DNA of 64,000 nt from Anaerolinea thermolimosa. Lineage in GTDB: Bacteria; Chloroflexota; Anaerolineae; Anaerolineales; Anaerolineaceae. Location: the NCBI RefSeq assembly GCF_001050195.2, contig NZ_DF967965.1, positions 1,815,150 through 1,879,149 on the forward strand, in the 5' to 3' direction. The position numbers and the translations under genes are program-made. This document shows, in pieces, positions 8,176 through 16,603 of this stretch. Positions within the stretch are counted from its first letter, which is position 1. Every line of letters begins with the position of its first letter. The notes beneath the pieces were generated by a model that searched no databases, was not told where the DNA came from, and saw nothing but the letters and a program-made list of their open reading frames with translations.

Positions 8176-10533
8176 CTATCTCATCCAGCGTCTATAAAAC
8201 CAAAAACCAGCCACGAGGATGAGCGGCAACATAATCGTGCTACAAAGGGCGAAAGTATTCTTGCCGGTCTGCTCCGGTGAAGATTTTGTCGGAGTGTAAC
8301 CTGGAGAAACTCCCTCTTGACCTGCAGAAGGCGTGACAGATGGCGAAACTGTGGTCACAGCTCCGGGTTTATCCGCCATTTGCTCCACTCTGTAAGCCTT
8401 CCCGCCAATAACAACCAACACCCGCTCGCCCAGTGCCAGGGCTGGGCCGGCTTCTGGGTATGAATGAGCCAGCTCAAAATATCGGTCGGATAGAAACGGA
8501 ATGGCCTCTAAAGTCATACTCTCGGGGTCATAGGCTGTATCCACCCAGATTCCATCTCTGAAAAGGAATGTGCGCGCACCCACAATACGGATCATCGCCT
8601 GATCCTCATTCCCTACTTCAGGAGCAACCTCCGCCGATTTTAACGCCCCTTCACTGGCCGCTCGTTGAACAGCACCCTCCCCTGACGGGGGCACGACAGT
8701 AGATTGTGCTGCCTGAAGAGCCTCAGCAGCAATTTGATTTTGGCTTTCAGCCCCCAGCGGCATAGGTTCTGTAACAAGATAGGAAGTATAAGGCGTCACA
8801 ATGCCAAAACGGATGGACAGCCTTACAATTTGATCGATGCTTTCCTGATCGGCACCTTTCAGGCGAATCTGGTTGAGTAAATAACCAATTTTCCGGGTGG
8901 CCCATAAACGGGGAATTTCTCCAGATGAATCTTTAACCCCCGTAGAATCTTGTACCAGGTTCTGATCTGAATAAGTCAGCTGAGCAATCTCCCCGTTTAT
9001 CATTCCACGCACCGTGACTGTTGCCTTTCCTCCCTGCCGGTACCGCCCGACAACAAGGATCTGCGTCCCCGCGAATAGATCGGGAAGAGGCTGTGGATAA
9101 ACATCATAGACCCCGACTCCCTCAAAATGGAGGGATAAATCCGTCATCACAGGGGTTCCAATCCGCTCGTAGAATGCTGATACTGCTTCACCCAGAGATT
9201 CCCCCGGTTTCACATAGGTGCTTAACCCATGATGTTCACCACTCAGGGAATCCAGGAGCACCGTATCGACATCATACCCCACACCAAAAGTAAACAGCCT
9301 GACGTTCCCAGGTGCTACCCTGGCTACATTCTCTAAAATTTGTTGAGTATCGAGTTCACCAACCGTCGGAAGTCCATCCGTCAAAAAGATCAAATAGACC
9401 GGACGTTCCCGATCCGCTTGTGAGAGGGCTTCCAGTAAAGCCCGGTTGATGTCTGTGCTTCCAGCGGCGCTCAGTCCATCGATCCAGGCAATGGCATCCG
9501 CGGCTTCCTCCACCGTACGCATCCCTTCACGGAAAATTTCTACGCCGGTAGAAAAAGCAAGAAGGTGAAAACGATCCTCAGGATTCAATTTCCGAATCAC
9601 ATAGCGAAGAGCTTCCTGTGCCTGGCGGAATTTTTCCCCCTCCATGCTTCCCGAACGGTCGATGACGAAGATGACATCTTTTGGAACAATGCGATGGGTT
9701 GAACCAGGCCTGGCTGCCATTAATAACAGGAAATAACCATCTGCATCCTGTGGGTCTTCCGGATCTCGATAAGAAAAGAGATGAAAAGCTTCATCCTCCC
9801 CGGTCGAGAAATACAGGACAAAGTCATCCTCTGGAAGGACGTTCGTTGCCTCCCATCCGACCAGAGCCTGCCTATCTCCTGTACGGGTGACGTCTACAGG
9901 ATGAGATGGAGAATAGAGAACGCGTATGGGTTGTTCGCTCCGAATAGTCACCCGCAAAGAGACTTCTTCCAGAGGCCGGGTTGAAAATTTCTCGGTACTG
10001 AGAGGGTACGCATATCTGACCAGCCCGTTTTCTGCAGTTAAAACCTGGCTATACTCAAGTTGAATCCGCCGTTCCCCATGGGCCGGGATCGGGAAGATAC
10101 TCGCTTTCACCGCTCCCTGTCCGGCATACTCGAGGAGAGCCGGGTCACGTAATGAGAGAACAATATCATCATAGGTCTTTCGGGCTTCTTCTGCAGAAAG
10201 GACTTTGCCTTCCACGGGCTGGCCATCCACCCACAGTTTAAACTGGCTTACTACCGCATCCCTGGGTAACGGGAAGAGATATGTCCCTTCAATCGGATAG
10301 GAGTTCGGATTGAAAAAAACCTGGTCAACCCGGGTCACTGCAATTTGCCTGTCAATGGTTACCTCAACACGGTGATATCGGACTACCAGCTGAGATATGG
10401 GCCGTGGTAAATCTGGCGGGCAACGCTCGGGGATGCACGGGGGCGGGATGATAATGCCATCTGCATGAACCGGAAACCAGGTGGCACTAAGGCCAACCAG
10501 CAGGCTAATCAGAGCAATCCAAAGCTTCTTCAT
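8176..10533 (-). CDS. Secreted VIT and von Willebrand A domain protein
   Basis: A 785-aa surface protein. Signal peptide at residues 1-24 (basic KK, hydrophobic core, HADG cleavage region). A VIT domain covers about 45-170, then a VWA domain with the MIDAS motif DRSGSM (Asp292, Ser294, Ser296) and a later TDG, giving a metal-dependent adhesion site. The last 30 residues form a hydrophobic helix ending in RRWMR, a C-terminal membrane anchor. Architecture resembles inter-alpha-trypsin inhibitor heavy chains and the bacterial VIT-VWA proteins; substrate unknown. A strong AGGAGGAGG precedes the ATG. It stands alone, between convergent prmC and co-directional cydC. Confidence 0.88.
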   Translation of the reverse strand: MKKLWIALISLLVGLSATWFPVHADGIIIPPPCIPERCPPDLPRPISQLVVRYHRVEVTIDRQIAVTRVDQVFFNPNSYPIEGTYLFPLPRDAVVSQFKLWVDGQPVEGKVLSAEEARKTYDDIVLSLRDPALLEYAGQGAVKASIFPIPAHGERRIQLEYSQVLTAENGLVRYAYPLSTEKFSTRPLEEVSLRVTIRSEQPIRVLYSPSHPVDVTRTGDRQALVGWEATNVLPEDDFVLYFSTGEDEAFHLFSYRDPEDPQDADGYFLLLMAARPGSTHRIVPKDVIFVIDRSGSMEGEKFRQAQEALRYVIRKLNPEDRFHLLAFSTGVEIFREGMRTVEEAADAIAWIDGLSAAGSTDINRALLEALSQADRERPVYLIFLTDGLPTVGELDTQQILENVARVAPGNVRLFTFGVGYDVDTVLLDSLSGEHHGLSTYVKPGESLGEAVSAFYERIGTPVMTDLSLHFEGVGVYDVYPQPLPDLFAGTQILVVGRYRQGGKATVTVRGMINGEIAQLTYSDQNLVQDSTGVKDSSGEIPRLWATRKIGYLLNQIRLKGADQESIDQIVRLSIRFGIVTPYTSYLVTEPMPLGAESQNQIAAEALQAAQSTVVPPSGEGAVQRAASEGALKSAEVAPEVGNEDQAMIRIVGARTFLFRDGIWVDTAYDPESMTLEAIPFLSDRYFELAHSYPEAGPALALGERVLVVIGGKAYRVEQMADKPGAVTTVSPSVTPSAGQEGVSPGYTPTKSSPEQTGKNTFALCSTIMLPLILVAGFWFYRRWMR

Positions 10534-10587
10534 GGCAACCTCCTCCTGAGGTGTAGACGCAGGAGAAAGTCGCCTGGTTCCTGATTC

Positions 10588-12321
10588 TTAAAATACCCGT
10601 TTTTGGAGCAATAAAGCCTGCTGGTACCATCCCCCGGCCCTTACCAGTTCGGCAGGAGAACCTCTTTCAAGGATTCGTCCTTCACGCAAAACAAGAATTT
10701 CATCCATTTCCTCAAGTCCAATAAGATCGTGAGTGATCCATAAAATGGGTTTCCCTGCATAAGCCCCAAATAGGGTCCGTATGACAGACCGGGCAGATTT
10801 ATTATCCAGATTGGAGGTGGGCTCGTCCATCAGTAATATATCCCCTGCCTTTAACAAAGCCCTCGCCACTGCTACCCGTCTTCGTTCTCCCTCACTCAAC
10901 TGATCACCTTGAGCTCCTACCCAGCCCTGAAGCCCCCCCGGAAGTCTTCTTAAAAGGTCTTCCAGTCCGGCATCCAGAGCGGCCTTTTCGATTTCCCGAT
11001 CACTGGCATTTGCCCTTCCAAGACGCAAATTTTCTGCCAGCGAACCGCTGAACAATGTAATTCGCTGGGGGATCACTGCGAATCGTTGACGGATATTTTC
11101 TGGAGAGTAATCGAGGAGATCTCTTCCGTTGAGCCAGATTGTGCCTGCTGGAGGATCCCACAGACGAAGAAGCAATTGAACCAGAGTAGATTTCCCGGAA
11201 CCATTAGGGCCCAACAGAGCCAGGCGTTTCCCCGGGATTAACTCCAGACTCACCTCACTTAAAACCGGGGTAAATTCCCCAGGATAAGTAAATGTCAGTC
11301 CCGAAACATGCAATGCCCAATCAGAACCCGCGGATAAAATCGCAGAAGCACCGGGGAGTCGAACCCGAGGTTTTTTCTCCATAAGAGATAAAAGTCGTCT
11401 GGCCGATGCCAAAGCTTCTCCCAAAAAGGCAGCCCCCTGTTGTAAAGGTTGGATTGCCTCAAAAGCTGTCAATGCAACCAGGTATAAAACCGCCATAAAG
11501 ACCCCGTCTATCTGACTCGAACGCACGAGATCAACAGACGACCTCAATACCAGCCACGCAGTCCCATATTGAAAGAGAAGACTTAACGCCGAACCAGTTG
11601 CCAGAATTGAGGCGCGTTTTTCCTGTTGCCGATCGTAGGCATGAAATTGTGAGAACAATTCCAGTTTACGCTCCTCATGTTTCCCATAGGCCATCCATTC
11701 CCCCAATCCCTGGATAGTTTCCACCAGGCGGCGCGAGGTTGTTTCTCGCATGGAGGCAATGGATATCCCAACAGGTCTTCCCGACAGGTAAAGGAGGGCA
11801 GGTAACCCCACCCCGGATAACAGCAAGCCACAGGTGATGATCATACCAAGCCACGGTGAAAAGGCTCCCGTAAACCACACCACGCCCGTTGTAACCAACC
11901 CGGCAACCACGGTCGGGGCAATCAATCGAACGTAAAAATTCTCCAACACCTCAACATCCGCAATCACCCGGTTGAGTAATTCACCCCCTGAATACCCGGT
12001 CAATCTGGCAGGAGCCATTTCCTCCAGGATGGAATAATATTGAATCCGAAGTTCCGTAAGCAATCGAAAATTCACTGAATGTGTGACCAATCGTTCCAGG
12101 TAACGCCACACACCCCGACTCAATCCAAGGAAACGCACCCCCACAATCGCCACCTGTAAGGTTTCAATTCCCGGGTGTAGAGCAGCCGCTGATATTAAAT
12201 ATGCCGAGGTACCCATGAGACCAATTCCACTGGCAATGGCCGCAGTACCTAATAAAACCGAAAGCACTGCCTCTTTCCAAAAAGGACGCAACCAGCTCAA
12301 CAGGTGGAATAGAACCTTCAT
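10588..12321 (-). CDS. cydC: Thiol reductant ABC exporter subunit CydC
   Basis: A 577-aa ABC half-transporter with about six membrane helices in residues 10-290 and a C-terminal nucleotide-binding domain. Walker A is GPNGSGKST, Walker B LLMDEPTSNLD. The signature is LSEGERRR rather than LSGGE. CydDC exports cysteine or glutathione and is needed for cytochrome bd assembly in other bacteria. I place the start at ATG 12321, which overlaps the cydD stop as ATGA; a longer N terminus from 12366 would run into cydD. No cydA or cydB is present in the window. Confidence 0.88.
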   Translation of the reverse strand: MKVLFHLLSWLRPFWKEAVLSVLLGTAAIASGIGLMGTSAYLISAAALHPGIETLQVAIVGVRFLGLSRGVWRYLERLVTHSVNFRLLTELRIQYYSILEEMAPARLTGYSGGELLNRVIADVEVLENFYVRLIAPTVVAGLVTTGVVWFTGAFSPWLGMIITCGLLLSGVGLPALLYLSGRPVGISIASMRETTSRRLVETIQGLGEWMAYGKHEERKLELFSQFHAYDRQQEKRASILATGSALSLLFQYGTAWLVLRSSVDLVRSSQIDGVFMAVLYLVALTAFEAIQPLQQGAAFLGEALASARRLLSLMEKKPRVRLPGASAILSAGSDWALHVSGLTFTYPGEFTPVLSEVSLELIPGKRLALLGPNGSGKSTLVQLLLRLWDPPAGTIWLNGRDLLDYSPENIRQRFAVIPQRITLFSGSLAENLRLGRANASDREIEKAALDAGLEDLLRRLPGGLQGWVGAQGDQLSEGERRRVAVARALLKAGDILLMDEPTSNLDNKSARSVIRTLFGAYAGKPILWITHDLIGLEEMDEILVLREGRILERGSPAELVRAGGWYQQALLLQKRVF

Positions 12322-14066
12322 TTTTCCTGATTCGCTCCCCATAAGCCGGTAAACCTTCCGTTCCACCCGATCAAGTCGCCCCTGCTCCGCGTTTCTATCA
12401 CTTTTCCATCTGATAGAACAATGATATGCTCCGCACGTTGAATGGTTTGCATACGGTGTGCAATGACCAGAGTGGTTCTTTGCTTTGAGAGATCTCGTAC
12501 CACCTCATCAAGGATTGCCTCTTCTGGAGGATCAAGATAGACAGTAGGTTCATCCATTAACAACAGGGGGGAATTACGTAAAAAAGCACGCGCAAGTGCA
12601 AGTCTTTGCGCCTGCCCGCCCGATAACCTCACCCCACGTTCACCAACCGGAGTGTGTATTCCCTCTGGCAATGCTTCCACCCACTCTATGAGCTTAACCT
12701 TTTCGAGAGCATCGAAATAGGTCTCTGTACGCCCATCGTTTATTGCTATACGCAAATTGTCAAGGATACTTCCCCTGATAAGATAAGGACGTTGGGGTAC
12801 CCATGTCACCCACTTCCGCCACGCTTCAGGTTCGAGCGTATTTAATGCCCTGTTCCCGACAAGAATTTCCCCTTCGTTTGGATCAACAAACCGGAGCAAT
12901 AAAGCCAGTATGGTGCTTTTTCCGGCTCCACTCTCCCCAATCAGAGTCGTCATTACACCCGGGAGGATAGTGAAAGAGACCCTTTGCAGGGCGTCTTCTG
13001 CCCGATCTGGATATCGAAAAGTCACCTCGCGGAACTCAATTCTCATCGCCCGTGGGTCAAATCGGGGCAAAGATTCCAATCTCTGAGAAGAATTGGACGA
13101 GAGCACACTCCATTCAGGCTCTGCAAGCAGGTCATCCATTCGTTTTAAAGCACTTATTCCCCCGATGGCGGCATGAAACCGCATCCCCAGCATTCGCAAG
13201 GGCTGATAAAATTCCGGAGCGATCAGCAACAAAAAAAGTGCCACCTCGAAATCCATTTTTGCATACAGAAGACGTAAACCCACCTGTACAGCTATGATCG
13301 CCGTACTCAAAGTCGCCAGTAATTCCAGTGCCAGGGCTGAAAGAAAAGTTAACCGCAACACACTCATTGTAGTCTGCCGATAATGCTCGCTTTTCTCACG
13401 GACGCTCTCTACAAAGCCCCTGCTCTGACCCAACTCCTTCAAAGCTTGCAGCCCCTGCAGGGTATCCAGGAAAAAGGCGCTCAATTGCCGAAGTGCGTTA
13501 AATTGCCGGCGGGTCAGTCTTTCAGCAGAACTTCCAATCAGATACATAAAGAATGGGATCAACGGCCCGGTTACCGTAAGAATGATCCCTGATAGCCAAT
13601 CCACAGGAAAGACAAAAAGCAACACGGCCAGAGGAACCGTAGCCGCGAGAATCGCTTGCGGGATAAATTGACTGAAATAAGCATCCAGCGTATCCACCCC
13701 CTGAAGCAAGACTGCCGAAAGCTCACCCGCTTCATGACGGCGCGTGTAAAGCGGCCCTAGCCGAATCAGCTTTGCCAGAATTTGCTCTCGCAGAATCGTT
13801 TTCACCTGCCTCGCTGCTGACGCGCTGAACCGTTCATTTGCAAAGATCCACCCCGATCTGATAACTATTACTCCCAGAATAATCCAAAGCGTTGGTAACA
13901 CTTCATTTCTTCCACCCCCATGAACAAATACCTGCATTACAACCTGACTGACCAACTTTGCCTGGATTATCAAAAATATTCCTGCTGCAATACCCGCTAG
14001 AATACTCATTCCTATAGGCAGGAGTACCTTTCGCAGCAACCGAAGAAGATTTCTATCCAGGTACAT
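12318..14066 (-). CDS. cydD: Thiol reductant ABC exporter subunit CydD
   Basis: A 582-aa partner of CydC with the same layout: transmembrane domain to about residue 300, then an ATPase domain with Walker A GESGAGKST, signature LSGGQAQRLALARA and Walker B LLLMDEPTVYLD. The two subunits form a heterodimer in the membrane. There is no Shine-Dalgarno before the ATG; a TATAAT ends eight bases upstream, so the message is probably leaderless. It diverges from the UbiB-like gene with only 23 bases between start codons. Confidence 0.88.
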   Translation of the reverse strand: MYLDRNLLRLLRKVLLPIGMSILAGIAAGIFLIIQAKLVSQVVMQVFVHGGGRNEVLPTLWIILGVIVIRSGWIFANERFSASAARQVKTILREQILAKLIRLGPLYTRRHEAGELSAVLLQGVDTLDAYFSQFIPQAILAATVPLAVLLFVFPVDWLSGIILTVTGPLIPFFMYLIGSSAERLTRRQFNALRQLSAFFLDTLQGLQALKELGQSRGFVESVREKSEHYRQTTMSVLRLTFLSALALELLATLSTAIIAVQVGLRLLYAKMDFEVALFLLLIAPEFYQPLRMLGMRFHAAIGGISALKRMDDLLAEPEWSVLSSNSSQRLESLPRFDPRAMRIEFREVTFRYPDRAEDALQRVSFTILPGVMTTLIGESGAGKSTILALLLRFVDPNEGEILVGNRALNTLEPEAWRKWVTWVPQRPYLIRGSILDNLRIAINDGRTETYFDALEKVKLIEWVEALPEGIHTPVGERGVRLSGGQAQRLALARAFLRNSPLLLMDEPTVYLDPPEEAILDEVVRDLSKQRTTLVIAHRMQTIQRAEHIIVLSDGKVIETRSRGDLIGWNGRFTGLWGANQEK

Positions 14067-14073
14067 GGGCTTA

Positions 14074-14083
14074 ATTATATAAT
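14074..14083. promoter_or_regulatory. Symmetric -10 shared by cydD and the ubiB-like gene
   Basis: The palindrome ATTATATAAT supplies a TATAAT on each strand (14078-14083 plus, 14079-14074 minus). Each hexamer ends seven or eight bases before the ATG of the gene it faces, so both transcripts would start at or next to the start codon. No -35 hexamer is evident in either direction. Confidence 0.5.
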
Positions 14084-14089
14084 GAGGTC

Positions 14090-15775
14090 ATGGCCACTCC
14101 GCCCCGGATTCCCTGGATCGTCAGACGCCCCCTCCTTCAACGCTCTCAACAAATCATTACCACCCTCACCCGTCATGGCCTTGGATGGCTCCTCACCCAG
14201 GCGGCCTCTGGAGAAGATGGACGCCTTCGTGGGCTTCGCCGGCTTCTTAAACAATCGGCTCGCACCCAGGCTGAAGAACTGGTTCAGGCGCTCATCGAAT
14301 TGGGTCCAACGTTTATTAAATTTGGCCAGGCGCTCAGCGCCCGTGCCGATCTTCTCCCGCCAGCTTATATTACAGAGTTAAATAAATTACAGGATCTTGT
14401 TCCTCCCCTTCCATTTGACCAGATGGTTGCAGTCCTTCGCGATGAACTGGGTCGCTCCCCTGATGAAATCTTCGCCTATTTAGACCCAGAACCGATTGCT
14501 TCTGCTTCGATTGGTCAGGTATATTCCGCCCGATTGTGGGGTGGAGATGAGGTAGTGGTGAAAATTGTTCGCCCCGGTGCGGAACAAACCTTTGAACAGG
14601 ACCTGGAAATTCTCAATGACCTGGTTGACTGGCTCACCCGTTATACTGCGCTGGGGCAGCTCTACGACCTGCATGCTCTGGTCGAGGAGTTTGCCCACAC
14701 CGTCCGTAATGAGTTTAATTACATTCGTGAAGGCCGCAACGCGGATACTTTTCGTAAGAATTTTTCGGACGACTCACGCATTTACATACCGGTCGTCTAC
14801 TGGGACTACACCACGCGAAGGGTCATTACCCTTGAAAAAGTCACAGGGTTGAAAATTAATGACCTTGCTGGTATGGACAGGGTTAAAATTGATCGCCGTG
14901 CTGTGGCTGAGAATTTAATGCACTTTGCCTTACGTCAAATTTTTGAGTTCCGCCTCTACCACGCCGATCCTCACCCGGGAAATTTCTTTGTCCAGCCCGA
15001 TGCTTCATTAGCTGTGGTTGATTTTGGAATGGTAGGCCATATCAATGAACATACCCGGCGTACCTTCCTTGGCATTGCCCGGGCCATAGAACGCCGCGAC
15101 TCCTTTATGCTGGTTGATGAGCTTCTCGAAGCAGGGATCTTCACCCGTGGAATCAACCGACGATCCTTCGCTCGTGACCTCGAACGATTATTAAATCAAC
15201 TGAGCGGTATAGCCATCAAAGACCTTTCTGCGGCTGAAGTATTACGCGATTGGATGGATGTCATCCTTCGAAACGGGTTACAACTCCCGGGTGAGTTAGT
15301 CGCCATGACCCGCGCCATTGCGATCAGTGAGGGTACAGGCACGCTCTTATATCCCGACTTCAACCTCTTCGAATTTGCAGCGCCCTACCTGAAGTCCTTC
15401 TGGCAAGAAGAACAATCCCCATCCACCCTGCTACCTCGCCTTACCACGGCCGCATCTGACAGTTTAGAGCTTGGGCTCGATCTCCCTCGCCGGGCCATTC
15501 GCATCCTTTCGCAAATTGAACAGGGGAAACTAGAGGTGAATCTCAACCGGCAGGAGCTGGATGATCTGGTAGGAAAATTTCAAAAGATGACCAACCGCCT
15601 GACATTGGGCATGATTCTCTCTGCCGTGATCATTGCCCTGTCATTGATCATGGTCGTCTACCGGGCAGAGACATGGGAAACGCTGGGAAATTATATTTTT
15701 GGTTTCGCTCTGATCTCTTCGATCCTTTTTGGGGTCTGGTTGATCTGGTCTATCATTCGTACCGGCCGCACCTGA
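14090..15775 (+). CDS. ABC1/UbiB-family atypical protein kinase-like protein
   Basis: A 561-aa member of the AarF/ABC1/UbiB family. Visible motifs: KFGQALSARADLLP (the KxGQ motif near residue 76), ASIGQVYSA in place of a glycine-rich loop, DPHPGNFF (catalytic loop) and VDFGMVG (metal-binding DFG). Two hydrophobic helices close the C terminus. UbiB proteins support quinone or isoprenoid-lipid metabolism through an ATPase activity; the precise substrate here is unknown. Initiation is probably leaderless. The family is widespread, so ubiquinone synthesis should not be inferred from it. Confidence 0.88.
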   Translation: MATPPRIPWIVRRPLLQRSQQIITTLTRHGLGWLLTQAASGEDGRLRGLRRLLKQSARTQAEELVQALIELGPTFIKFGQALSARADLLPPAYITELNKLQDLVPPLPFDQMVAVLRDELGRSPDEIFAYLDPEPIASASIGQVYSARLWGGDEVVVKIVRPGAEQTFEQDLEILNDLVDWLTRYTALGQLYDLHALVEEFAHTVRNEFNYIREGRNADTFRKNFSDDSRIYIPVVYWDYTTRRVITLEKVTGLKINDLAGMDRVKIDRRAVAENLMHFALRQIFEFRLYHADPHPGNFFVQPDASLAVVDFGMVGHINEHTRRTFLGIARAIERRDSFMLVDELLEAGIFTRGINRRSFARDLERLLNQLSGIAIKDLSAAEVLRDWMDVILRNGLQLPGELVAMTRAIAISEGTGTLLYPDFNLFEFAAPYLKSFWQEEQSPSTLLPRLTTAASDSLELGLDLPRRAIRILSQIEQGKLEVNLNRQELDDLVGKFQKMTNRLTLGMILSAVIIALSLIMVVYRAETWETLGNYIFGFALISSILFGVWLIWSIIRTGRT

Positions 15776-15798
15776 TCCTTACACCACCGCAAAAATCC

Positions 15799-16479
15799 TT
15801 AAAAATCCAGCAAATAGAGCACATCTGCCAGGCAGGCAGCGAAAAGTTCATCCATCACTTCCATCGGCGCACTGTATGCTCCTCCAAATACCCCATCCCC
15901 GTAAGCCTCCCGGGTCTCACGGGCATTTAAGATGCCCTTCACATGCACCGAAAGTTTCTCTCCCGGCGGTAAATCAGCCACCCGGGTGAACGGGAAAGCC
16001 TCCATCCATGAAGCATGTTCCCGCGACAGCCCATATTTTCGGGCCACAGCTTCCACACTGTCGGATGTCCACCATGCATACCAGCTCAACCGTAGCCCTG
16101 ACAATTCATTCGCCAGCTCTACGAGTCTGCCACGGGCAGGGTCATTCCCGCCGTGGCCGTTCAATACCAGAATCTTTCGAAACCCCTGCTGGTAAGCCGA
16201 ACGAACGATATCCTCAACCACCTCCAGAAAAGTGGACAACCGCAGGCTAAAAGTGCCCGGGTAAGCTAAAAAATAGGGTGAAACGCCGTAGGGCACTGCA
16301 GGAGCCACTAAAACCCCCGTTTTCTTGCTGGCCGCATCTGCCAGAGCCATAGGGATTTGTACATCGGTAGCCAGGCTCAGATAACCATGCTGTTCGATAG
16401 CGCCAAGCACAAGAATGAGCCGATCATCTTGCTTCAGGTACGCTTCTACATCCATCCAGTTTAGATCTTCAATCCGCAT
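15799..16479 (-). CDS. Creatininase-family amidohydrolase
   Basis: A 226-aa protein of the creatininase fold. Metal-ligand motifs are visible: GAIEQHG with Glu28 and His30, the LATD segment, NGHGGN near residue 106, and HASWMEA with a Glu. Family members hydrolyse cyclic amides or formamides (creatinine, FAPy intermediates) or process the mycofactocin peptide. None of the partner genes of those pathways is nearby, so the substrate is undetermined. AAGGAG precedes the ATG. Convergent with the UbiB-like gene. Confidence 0.85.
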   Translation of the reverse strand: MRIEDLNWMDVEAYLKQDDRLILVLGAIEQHGYLSLATDVQIPMALADAASKKTGVLVAPAVPYGVSPYFLAYPGTFSLRLSTFLEVVEDIVRSAYQQGFRKILVLNGHGGNDPARGRLVELANELSGLRLSWYAWWTSDSVEAVARKYGLSREHASWMEAFPFTRVADLPPGEKLSVHVKGILNARETREAYGDGVFGGAYSAPMEVMDELFAACLADVLYLLDF

Positions 16480-16566
16480 GAGGTCTCCTTGTCCATATCC
16501 CTATCTTTTGTGTCGCTTTCCTGCCTAAAGGGTGGTCAGATTCCCTTTCAGGTTAATAAAAAGCCG

Positions 16567-16594
16567 AAAGCGCTGGTCAAGAGCACCAGCGCTT
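16567..16594. terminator. Bidirectional terminator after leuS
   Basis: A perfect AAAGCGCTGGT / ACCAGCGCTTT stem with a 6-base loop. On the minus strand it is followed by CGGCTTTTTATT, and on the plus strand by CTTTTTCTTT. Confidence 0.85.
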
Positions 16595-16603
16595 TCTTTT
16601 TCT

